Below, piece after piece: positions 1 to 6,296 of a stretch of 6,405 bases of DNA. Source of the DNA: CBFGWV01 sp965652545 (GTDB taxonomy: Bacteria; Pseudomonadota; Gammaproteobacteria; Competibacterales; Competibacteraceae); NCBI GenBank assembly GCA_965652545.1, contig CBFGWV010000282.1, forward strand, positions 1 to 6,405, written 5' to 3'. Under the pieces are notes generated by a model. The model was not told where the DNA came from, searched no databases, and saw only the letters and a program-made list of their open reading frames with translations. Both the position numbers and the translations under genes were made by a program. Within the stretch, counting starts at the first letter, position 1; each line of letters starts with the position of its first letter.

Positions 1-1374
1 GTCACCGGCAGTTGCCACCGCCTGCAACTGACCCCCGACCATGCCGTGCTCATCGACTGCGGGCTGTTCCAGGGCCAGGACGCAGGGGAGGGCGAGAGCA
101 TCGAGCGTCACCGCATCGACTTTCCCATCGACGATGTCATCGCATTGGTGGTAACCCATGTACACATCGACCACATCGGGCGGCTGCCGTACCTGATCGC
201 TGCGGGCTACGACGGGCCGATTCTCTGCTCGCTGCCGACCGCAAGGTTGCTGCCCCTGGTCATCGAGGATGCGCTCAAGGTGGGCTTTACTCGCGACGAG
301 CGCCTGATACGCCAGTTTCTCGCCCGTGTGGACAAACAGCTGGTGCCGCTGGACTACAAGCAGTGGCACACCCTGCCAACACCCGATGGCCTCAACGCGC
401 GCGTACGCTTGCAGCGCGCCGGGCATATCCTGGGCTCGGCCTATGTGGAGTTCGATATCGCCGCCAGCGGCCAGCGCGATAGCCGACGCATTGTCTTCTC
501 GGGTGACCTGGGTGCCCCGCACGCGCCACTGCTGCCCGCCCCCAAGTCGCCCACGCGTGCCGATGTGCTGGTCATGGAAAGCACCTACGGCGACCGCAAC
601 CACGACGACCGCCGTACCCGTCGCCAGCGGCTGAAAGCCGCCATCGACCGCGCGCTGGACGACGGCGGCAGTGTGCTCATCCCCGCCTTCAGCATCGGCC
701 GCACGCAAGAGCTGTTGTACGAACTGGAGGGGTTGATTCATGCGGCCAAGGATGCCCGCTGGCGAGACCTGGAGGTCATTGTCGACTCCCCGCTGGCGGC
801 GAAATTCACCGCCGTGTATCGCGAGCTCAAGCCCTGGTGGGACGCCGAGGCGCACCGGCACCTGCGTGCTGGCCGTCATCCGCTGAGCTTCGAGAATCTT
901 TACACGGTGGACAGCCACGAGGCCCATGAGGAAACCGTCGCCTATCTGGCCAAGACCCACCGCCCCGCGGTCGTGCTCGCCGCCAGCGGCATGGCCGCCG
1001 GTGGGCGCATCGTCAACTACCTCAAGGCCATGATCGAAGATCCGCGACACAACGTGCTCTTCGTCGGTTTCCAGGCGCGGGGTACGCCCGGGCATGCCAT
1101 CCAAAAACACGGCCCGAAGGGCGGCTGGGTGGATCTGGACGGCCAGCGCTACACCATTCGCGCTGGTGTCGAGAGCATCAGCGGCTACTCCGCCCACGCC
1201 GGGCAGCAGGACTTGGTCAATTTCGTCAAAGGCATCCGCCGCCTGCCGCAGGAGGTGCGTCTGATTCATGGCGAGGCCGAGGCGAAGGCGACATTGCGGG
1301 AGCGGTTGTTGGCGCTGGCGGCGCAACGCGGGCAGTCGTTGGTCGTGAGTTTGGCGACCCGGAGTATCGCCTGA
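1..1374 (+). CDS. MBL-fold/beta-CASP RNA-type hydrolase with RMMBL domain (5' partial)
   Basis: The reading frame is open from the first base, so the gene begins upstream. The window opens on VTGSCHRLQL, which matches the usual N-terminal TVTGS strand of this family, so probably only about 10 residues are missing; the internal GTG at 46 is not the start. The metal-binding motif HVHIDHIG (HxHxDH) is at 157-180, the next metal His in GHILGSA at about 421-441, and the metal Asp in FSGDLG at about 496-513. ESTYGD at about 577-594 opens the beta-CASP part, which continues through PAFSIGRTQELL (about 682-717), DSPLAAKF and ASGMAAGGR (about 979-1005). The C-terminal RMMBL segment carries GYSAHAGQQDL (about 1183-1215) and IHGEAEA. 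These proteins resemble CPSF73/YSH1 and act as cytoplasmic Zn-dependent RNA endo- or exonucleases; the substrate here is unknown. All expected metal ligands appear present, so it should be active. It abuts the next gene, which suggests co-expression with the polysaccharide genes. Confidence 0.93.
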   Translation, partial: VTGSCHRLQLTPDHAVLIDCGLFQGQDAGEGESIERHRIDFPIDDVIALVVTHVHIDHIGRLPYLIAAGYDGPILCSLPTARLLPLVIEDALKVGFTRDERLIRQFLARVDKQLVPLDYKQWHTLPTPDGLNARVRLQRAGHILGSAYVEFDIAASGQRDSRRIVFSGDLGAPHAPLLPAPKSPTRADVLVMESTYGDRNHDDRRTRRQRLKAAIDRALDDGGSVLIPAFSIGRTQELLYELEGLIHAAKDARWRDLEVIVDSPLAAKFTAVYRELKPWWDAEAHRHLRAGRHPLSFENLYTVDSHEAHEETVAYLAKTHRPAVVLAASGMAAGGRIVNYLKAMIEDPRHNVLFVGFQARGTPGHAIQKHGPKGGWVDLDGQRYTIRAGVESISGYSAHAGQQDLVNFVKGIRRLPQEVRLIHGEAEAKATLRERLLALAAQRGQSLVVSLATRSIA

Positions 1375-3159
1375 GTGTGCGGTATCGCCGCGGCGTTCGG
1401 CTTCGCTGGCCAAGCCATAGACCGTGCCGTACTGCGTCGGATGAGCGAGCACATGCGCAGCCGTGGTCCAGACGGACATGGCGAATGGTTCGCGCTGGAG
1501 GGGCGGGTCGGCCTGGTGCATCGCCGGTTGTCGATCATCGACCTGTCCGACAATGCGGCCCAACCCATGCTGAGCGACTGCGGCCGCTTTGCCATCACGT
1601 TCAATGGCGAGATCTACAACTATCGCGAACTGCGGGAAGAACTGGAATCTGAAGGCGTCCGCTTCCGTACCGCCAGCGATACCGAAGTACTGCTGGCGCT
1701 GTACATCCACAAAGGTCCGGAGATGCTGTCCAGCTTGCGTGGCATGTTCGCGTTTGCGATCTGGGATGGTGTCCGCAAGGGCTTGTGGCTGGCTCGCGAT
1801 CCTTACGGCATCAAGCCTTTGTACTACGCCATCGAAAACGGCTGCTTGCACGCCGCATCGCAGGTCAAAACGTTGCGCGAGGGTGGCGTGGGTAGTCACG
1901 AGCGGGATCCGGCCGGCGAGGCCGGTTTCCTGTTGTTGGGCAGTGTTCCGGAACCTTTCACCTGGTTTGCCGGCATCAGCGCCTTGCCGGCCGGTCACAC
2001 CTTGTGGTGCGACGAGCGGGGTGTCGGCCAGCCAAGCTCTTGGCTTCGCATCGAGCAGTTGCACGACACTGGTGGCGCTGAACAGCGTACCCTATCCAAC
2101 CCCATCCGCGAGGCACTCCAGGCTACCGTCCGTGCGCACCTGGTCGCGGACGTGCCGGTCGCCGTGTTCTTGTCCTCCGGCATCGACTCCACCGCCATGC
2201 TCGCTTTAGCCACCGAGGCCGGCGGCGCGGCCACGGCGGTGACCCTGGGCTTCGATGAGTTCAAGGGCGAACCCCGCGATGAAGTCCCCTTGGCCGCATC
2301 CGCCGCGCAAGCTTATGGTGCCCGGCATGTGGTTGACCGCGTGAGCGAGCAAGACTTTCGCCACGATTTACCGGCAATTCTTCAGGCCATGGACCAGCCG
2401 TCGATCGACGGCATCAACGCCTGGTTTGTCGCCAAGGCGGCGCGCAAGGCCGGTTTCAAAGTGGCCTTGTCCGGGCTTGGCGGTGACGAGCTCTTCGGAG
2501 GCTACCCGTCATTTACCGACATTCCCCGCTGGGTTCATCGGGCACGTTTGATCGGTGCCGTCCCGGCAAGTCGCAGTCTGTGGCCGGTGGTGTGCCGCGC
2601 CGCGCGGCGTCTGCGGCCAGGCATCAGCCCCAAGTTGAGCGGCCTGTTGGCGTTGGGCAGGGACGACGCCGGCGCCTACTTGCTGCGACGCGGGTTGTTC
2701 CTGCCGGCTGAACTGTCAACGGCAATGGGGGAGGCGCGTGCTCGCGCCGGGCTGGAGCGCCTGAGCGTCCTGCAGCGGTTGCGCGCGACGGCCAATGCCG
2801 CGGGGCACCGCGCTTTTGACCGCATCGGCACGATGGAAGCCTGCTGGTATATGCGCAACCAATTGCTGCGTGATGCCGACTGGGCCGGCATGGCCCACGG
2901 TGTGGAGATCCGGGTGCCGCTGGTGGATGCCACCTTGCTGCGCGACCTCGCACCTTACCGCGCGCTTCTATCGCAACACGGCAAAGACTTGCTGGCGCAA
3001 GCGCCGGGAGCCCCGTTGCCCGATGCGATTCGCAACCGCCGCAAGACCGGGTTCGAAACACCGATCGGCCAATGGCAGCGACAGGTCTGGCCGCCGCAAA
3101 CCACCCCCGACCACTGGTCGCGCCGGCACGCCCGGTGGATCACCCAGGCCGTAGGCTGA
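1375..3159 (+). CDS. asnB: Asparagine synthetase (glutamine-hydrolysing) family amidotransferase
   Basis: This 594-residue protein has both AsnB domains. The GTG start is fixed by the product beginning Met-Cys-Gly-Ile: Cys2 becomes the N-terminal nucleophile of the class II glutaminase after Met removal. GGAG at 1361-1364 is a plausible ribosome site inside the previous gene. Glutaminase motifs are RSRGPDG (28-34), HRRLSIIDLS (49-58), NGEIYN (77-82) and SDTE (101-104). Synthetase motifs are the pyrophosphate loop LSSGIDS (266-272; SSG replaces the commoner SGG), SGLGGDELFGGYP (366-378), RDADWAGMAHGVEIRVP (499-515) and RRKTGFETPIGQW (555-567). The protein uses Gln and ATP to amidate a carboxylate in the cytoplasm. 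In polysaccharide loci, homologues such as WbpS and WbtH are assigned to amidation of hexuronic acid residues; that role here is inferred from context, and ordinary asparagine synthesis remains possible. The gene follows the previous stop with no gap. Confidence 0.95.
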   Translation: MCGIAAAFGFAGQAIDRAVLRRMSEHMRSRGPDGHGEWFALEGRVGLVHRRLSIIDLSDNAAQPMLSDCGRFAITFNGEIYNYRELREELESEGVRFRTASDTEVLLALYIHKGPEMLSSLRGMFAFAIWDGVRKGLWLARDPYGIKPLYYAIENGCLHAASQVKTLREGGVGSHERDPAGEAGFLLLGSVPEPFTWFAGISALPAGHTLWCDERGVGQPSSWLRIEQLHDTGGAEQRTLSNPIREALQATVRAHLVADVPVAVFLSSGIDSTAMLALATEAGGAATAVTLGFDEFKGEPRDEVPLAASAAQAYGARHVVDRVSEQDFRHDLPAILQAMDQPSIDGINAWFVAKAARKAGFKVALSGLGGDELFGGYPSFTDIPRWVHRARLIGAVPASRSLWPVVCRAARRLRPGISPKLSGLLALGRDDAGAYLLRRGLFLPAELSTAMGEARARAGLERLSVLQRLRATANAAGHRAFDRIGTMEACWYMRNQLLRDADWAGMAHGVEIRVPLVDATLLRDLAPYRALLSQHGKDLLAQAPGAPLPDAIRNRRKTGFETPIGQWQRQVWPPQTTPDHWSRRHARWITQAVG

Positions 3160-3203
3160 GCCGCCCACGTGAACGTCTTCATCCTTGAACGCCTGGTAAC
3201 CAC
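3160..3203 (+). other. 44-base gap between asnB-type and neuD-type genes
   Basis: No terminator-like hairpin with a T-run is visible, so transcription probably continues through. The self-complementary hexamer CACGTG occurs at 3166-3171 and 3201-3206; the second copy contains the GTG start of the next gene. The two copies could pair as a six-base stem with a 29-base loop, but the flanks do not extend the pairing. There is no strong Shine-Dalgarno sequence before the GTG at 3204. Confidence 0.5.
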
Positions 3204-3213
3204 GTGCAACTGA
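3169..3213 (+). other. Possible 14-codon bridging reading frame upstream of the acyltransferase
   Basis: A GTG at 3169 opens a frame encoding VNVFILERLVTTCN, closed by TGA at 3211-3213. That stop overlaps an ATG at 3213 which is in frame with the acyltransferase (TGATG), a common translational coupling arrangement. The frame is the same as that of the preceding asnB-type gene, so readthrough of the stop at 3157 would also enter it. There is no recognisable ribosome site or homology. It may be chance; it is listed because the same pattern recurs before the membrane protein gene. Confidence 0.15.
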
Positions 3214-3863
3214 TGATCATTGGCGCTGGTGGCCATGCCCGCTCTGTCGCCAGCGTGGCTTCCGCCATCAAGGGCATGCGCATTGCGGCGCTGGTTGACC
3301 TGTACGGCGCCACCGAGCCGACGCGGTTCGGCTATCCGTTGCTTCCCGGCATTGATGCGTTGCCCAGCTCGAGCCCCACCCAGCCCCCTATTGGGTACAT
3401 TGTTGCCCTGGGTGACAACGCACAACGCCAGCGGATGACCGAGCACCTGATACAGACGCGTCCTCAACTGGTGCTGACAACTCTCGTCCACCCCGGTGCA
3501 GTGGTGGGTGATCACGTCACCATTGGTGCCGGCAGCGTGGTCATGCCTGGTGCGGTGATCGGAGCCGGCGCGACCATCGGCCGCGGATGCGTGCTCAACA
3601 CCCAGTCGAGCATCGACCACGACGGTGTCATGGGTGACTGGGCCAGCCTGGCCCCCGGGGTCGTCACCGGTGGCCACGTCACCATTGGCAATGGCGCATT
3701 CATCGGGTTGGGCGCGAAGGTGCTTCACAACATAGCCATCGGGCAATCGACCGTCGTTGGTGCGGGTGCGCTGGTGACGCGTAACCTGCCCGATCTTGTG
3801 GTGGCCTTCGGCGCCCCGTGCAGGGTGGTTGGCCCGCGTAAGGCTGAGGACCCCTACCTGTGA
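3204..3863 (+). CDS. NeuD/PglD family sugar acyltransferase
   Basis: This 219-residue protein has the two-part layout of PglD/NeuD enzymes. An N-terminal Rossmann-like substrate-binding domain begins MIIGAGGHA (residues 4-12) and runs to about residue 90. A C-terminal left-handed beta-helix follows, built of hexapeptide repeats such as VVGDHV, TIGAGS, VVMPGA, VIGAGA and TIGRGC, and ends in the usual FGAPCRVV tail. His139 in SSIDHD aligns with the catalytic base described for PglD (His125). Family members transfer an acetyl or other acyl group from acyl-CoA to an amino or hydroxyl group of a nucleotide sugar in the cytoplasm; the sugar acted on here cannot be read from the sequence. The GTG at 3204 is preferred because it gives the normal MxLMIIGAGGHA N-terminus; ATG at 3213 is the alternative, and an in-frame stop at 3186 excludes anything earlier. 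It overlaps the glycosyltransferase gene by four bases. Confidence 0.93.
   Translation: MQLMIIGAGGHARSVASVASAIKGMRIAALVDLYGATEPTRFGYPLLPGIDALPSSSPTQPPIGYIVALGDNAQRQRMTEHLIQTRPQLVLTTLVHPGAVVGDHVTIGAGSVVMPGAVIGAGATIGRGCVLNTQSSIDHDGVMGDWASLAPGVVTGGHVTIGNGAFIGLGAKVLHNIAIGQSTVVGAGALVTRNLPDLVVAFGAPCRVVGPRKAEDPYL
3513..3688 (+). repeat. 14-base direct repeat inside the beta-helix coding region
   Basis: CACGTCACCATTGG occurs exactly at 3513-3526 and again at 3675-3688, encoding HVTIG both times. The copies are 162 bases apart, which is 54 residues or three full 18-residue coils of a left-handed beta-helix. This is best read as the protein's structural repeat showing at DNA level rather than as an independent element. 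Confidence 0.6.
3846..3863 (+). promoter_or_regulatory. Ribosome site and GTGA stop/start overlap for the GT2 gene
   Basis: GAGGA at 3846-3850 lies nine bases before GTG at 3860. That GTG shares bases with the TGA stop of the acyltransferase at 3861-3863. This placement supports the GTG start, since no ATG occurs nearby in the frame and the first GT-A strand begins only about 17 codons later. Confidence 0.65.
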
Positions 3864-4834
3864 ACGACGGACTGTGCCGGCCGGCGACGCCTACGGTTCC
3901 GCGCCTCGTCAGTACGATCATTCCGGTGTTCAATCGGGGCGAATTGGTGCGCCAGACCGTAGACAGTGTGCTTGCGCAGACCTATCGGCCCATCGAGATC
4001 ATATTGGTCAACGATGGTTCGACAGACGACTCCGCAGATATCCTGAATGCGTTGGCCGCCCAACATCCCGACATCATTCGCGTCCATCATCAGGCGAACG
4101 CCGGCCCGGGGCCGGCCCGCGAAGCAGGACGACAGCTTGCCCGTGGTGCGTTCATTCAATACCTGGATAGCGACGATCTGCTCGCATCGAGCAAGTTCGA
4201 CCATCAAGTCCGCGCCCTGGAGGACGCCCCTGAATGCGGCATCGCCTATGGCATCACCTCGTTGATCGGTGACGATGGACGCCTGCTCAAAGCCGTCAGC
4301 AAACACACCGGGGAGCGGCATGAGCGGCTGTTTCCCTTGTTGTTGCAGGACCGCTGGTGGCACACCAGCTCGCCATTGTATCGGCGCGCGGTCAGCGATG
4401 CGGCCGGCCCCTGGCCCGACTACCGTCCGGAGGATTGGGATCTCGAAGTGCGTATGGCAGCCACAGGTGTTCGCTTGACCTATTGCCCCGTGGTGGTGTC
4501 CTACCATCGCGACCACGATGCACCCGGGCGTGTCAGTGCGGGGCGCTGGTCTGCATATGTCAGGGATGAGGCCAAGTTTCTGCCCCGCCTGGTGGCCTGC
4601 GCGCAGCAAGCGGGCTACGGCCCCGAGTCGCCCGAGATGACGCAGGTATCGCGTTGGGCGGCCATGCGGGCGCGTCATCTGGGTTTGCTGGGTGACCCTG
4701 CCGCCGCGGACATGTTGCGCTTGGCGCTGGCTGTGACCCTCGATCCACCCGGCACCGTGCGTTGGACGGCCCGTCTGGCGCGGTGGCTGGGTTGGCGGGC
4801 GACGGGGCGGCTTTGGTATTGGGCTCGTGGATGA
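3860..4834 (+). CDS. Family 2 (GT-A fold) glycosyltransferase
   Basis: This 324-residue protein has a typical GT2 catalytic domain: STIIPVFNR (18-26), the nucleotide-binding NDGSTD (51-56), NAGPGPAREAG (80-90), the metal-binding DSDD (103-106; DxD) and a likely catalytic-base region PEDWD (190-194). It should transfer a sugar from a nucleotide sugar to a growing lipid-linked glycan on the cytoplasmic face of the inner membrane; donor and acceptor are not predictable. The N-terminus has about 15 extra residues before the first strand. The last 120 or so residues, rich in Arg, Trp and Ala, have no motif I recognise, and no clear membrane helix is present. The GTG start overlaps the previous stop as GTGA, with GAGGA at 3846-3850 as a good ribosome site nine bases upstream. 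This arrangement implies coupled translation with the acyltransferase. Confidence 0.94.
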   Translation: MNDGLCRPATPTVPRLVSTIIPVFNRGELVRQTVDSVLAQTYRPIEIILVNDGSTDDSADILNALAAQHPDIIRVHHQANAGPGPAREAGRQLARGAFIQYLDSDDLLASSKFDHQVRALEDAPECGIAYGITSLIGDDGRLLKAVSKHTGERHERLFPLLLQDRWWHTSSPLYRRAVSDAAGPWPDYRPEDWDLEVRMAATGVRLTYCPVVVSYHRDHDAPGRVSAGRWSAYVRDEAKFLPRLVACAQQAGYGPESPEMTQVSRWAAMRARHLGLLGDPAAADMLRLALAVTLDPPGTVRWTARLARWLGWRATGRLWYWARG

Positions 4835-4884
4835 GAGGGTCAATGATTAAGACCTCCTGGATCGGGGCCACGGCATGGCTGTGA
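4831..4884 (+). other. Possible 17-codon bridging reading frame upstream of the membrane protein
   Basis: ATG at 4831 overlaps the GT2 stop as ATGA. It opens a frame encoding MRGSMIKTSWIGATAWL, ending in TGA at 4882-4884. That stop overlaps an ATG at 4884 in frame with the membrane protein (TGATG). A second ATG at 4843 in the same short frame is preceded closely by a purine-rich GAGAGGG (4833-4839). It could be a translational relay across the 40-base gap or chance. The peptide resembles nothing I recognise. Confidence 0.2.
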
Positions 4885-6296
4885 TGGTGGCAGCGCTGGT
4901 CAGCATGGTGACCGCCGGGCTGACCTTGATGAACTGGCGCTATGGGCTGTTTGCCGTGGTGGGTGTGGGCGTGCTGCAAGATATCCTGCGCAAGCTGGCA
5001 CCCGGCGCCCCCGCCTATTTCATTATTTGGTCACTGGCCCTGTTCCTGATGGTTGGGGCTGTTGCGCTCTTCCGCAACCGTATGGGGCGTTTCGGCACTC
5101 TCAGCTTGGGCAACGGGACACTGCGGTTGTTCTGGTGGTTGTATTTGGCGTTGATTGGCTTTCAGGCGGCCAATTCACTGGCGCGTTGGCAAAGCCCGCT
5201 GGTCACCGGGTTGGGGTTGGTGTTCTACCTGGGGCCGATTTTTGCGTTGTTGCTGGCGGTGGGGTATTGCCGCTCGTCGGATGCGCTGGACCGGTTCGTC
5301 AAGCTCTATTTGTGGATCATGGTGCCGGCCGGCCTGAGCGTTTATCTGTCGGTGTTCGTCACCGATGATCTGGCTATATTGCGTGATGTCGGCACCTTTG
5401 CGGGTAACCAATTGCTCATTTACGACGTGGGTACGGTGCTGAGTTCTTTCTCCGGCGTTTTTCGTACCGGTGAGATCGCTACCTGGCATGCCGCCATGGC
5501 GTGCTGCTTCCTGGTGGTCATGGGGGTGCGGTCGAAAAGCACACCGTTTCGGGTGCTTGCGGCGGTGCTGGTGATTTTGCTCATGGGAGCCATCGTGCTC
5601 ACCGGGCGGCGCAAGATGCTGCTGTCGGTGCTTATCTTCGGCGCGGTGTTCATTGCCTTCATCTTGTTCTATCTTCAGCACGCCAAGCGGGCCGGTATGC
5701 TGTTCCTGGTGCTGGGCGGGATCGCCTTCCTGAGTTTTCCGTTCTTTGAGTCCGGCCGTACCACGGGGCTATACGTGGAACGAACGGTCACGGTGGTGGA
5801 GGAAATCGATGATCGCCTGCTGCTGTCGTGGCGCTTGCTGAACTCGGCAGCTTCCCGCTCAGAAGGTATTGGGTTAGGTATTGGTGTTGCCTCGCTGGGC
5901 GCGCGATTTGTCGGTGGCGGCGGAGCCAGCTCCGTCGGTGGTTCGTCTGAGGCCGGTACCGGGTTCCTGGTCGTCGAGCTTGGTCTTTGGGGGGCCGCAA
6001 TTGTCGTCACACTGGCCGTAGTGTTCTGGATGACGGTGCTGCGGCATCTGCGGGCGCTGGCGAAACTCAATACCGACGCATTCCTGATGGGCGCGGCACT
6101 GACCGCGATCATGGTGGCCAATATCGCCTCGTTCGTGATTTCCTCGCTGCTGTTCAGCGACCCCTTCATACAAGTCATGTCGGGCTTCATGCTGGGGTTG
6201 TTGGTGGCCATCATCGATGCCGGTCGCCGCGCTCAACGTAGCTTGAAAAGCCCAGCCGTCGAGTGGCAAGTGCCCATGCGGCAGGCTGCTGCTTGA
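4875..6296 (+). CDS. O-antigen polymerase/ligase-like (Wzy/WaaL-type) polytopic membrane protein
   Basis: This 473-residue protein is very hydrophobic, with about 11 to 13 likely membrane helices. These include roughly residues 2-20, 46-65, 83-99, 108-127, 141-161, 202-220, 228-243, 250-267, 274-290, 362-386, 402-424 and 428-448. Conserved-looking points are NWRYGL followed by LQDILRKLAPG (about 34-44), the basic TGRRKM (243-248) like the TGSR segment of O-antigen ligases, and a long non-membrane loop (about 291-361). That loop ends in a Gly/Ser-rich stretch (347-356) and EAGTGFLVVELGLWG (359-373), in the position of the family's HNxxL...ELGxxG motif. Such proteins join glycan units on undecaprenyl carriers at the periplasmic face of the inner membrane, so polymerase is the most likely role and ligase is possible. 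The family assignment rests on topology and motif positions, not strong identity. Start ATG 4875 has a weak GGGG at 4864-4867; ATG 4884 is the alternative. Confidence 0.8.
   Translation: MAVMVAALVSMVTAGLTLMNWRYGLFAVVGVGVLQDILRKLAPGAPAYFIIWSLALFLMVGAVALFRNRMGRFGTLSLGNGTLRLFWWLYLALIGFQAANSLARWQSPLVTGLGLVFYLGPIFALLLAVGYCRSSDALDRFVKLYLWIMVPAGLSVYLSVFVTDDLAILRDVGTFAGNQLLIYDVGTVLSSFSGVFRTGEIATWHAAMACCFLVVMGVRSKSTPFRVLAAVLVILLMGAIVLTGRRKMLLSVLIFGAVFIAFILFYLQHAKRAGMLFLVLGGIAFLSFPFFESGRTTGLYVERTVTVVEEIDDRLLLSWRLLNSAASRSEGIGLGIGVASLGARFVGGGGASSVGGSSEAGTGFLVVELGLWGAAIVVTLAVVFWMTVLRHLRALAKLNTDAFLMGAALTAIMVANIASFVISSLLFSDPFIQVMSGFMLGLLVAIIDAGRRAQRSLKSPAVEWQVPMRQAAA

Noticed and set aside
46..1374. Hydrolase gene starting at the internal GTG at 46
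   Set aside because: The frame is open to base 1 and the residues before 46 (VTGSCHRLQL) match the family N-terminus, so the gene is 5' truncated by the window.
2955..3746. 263-codon open frame on the - strand
   Set aside because: It spans the end of the asnB-type gene, the gap and most of the acyltransferase gene on the opposite strand, with low-complexity composition and no motif.
3854..4843. 329-codon open frame on the - strand opposite the GT2 gene
   Set aside because: It mirrors a well-supported gene, has no recognisable domain, and is rich in Arg, Pro, His and Gln as expected from antisense reading of GC-rich code.
4843..4884. Frameshifted N-terminus of the membrane protein (MIKTSWIGATAWL in another frame)
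   Set aside because: The ATG at 4875 already gives a full first membrane helix before NWRYGL, a normal spacing for such proteins, so no missing N-terminal part is needed.
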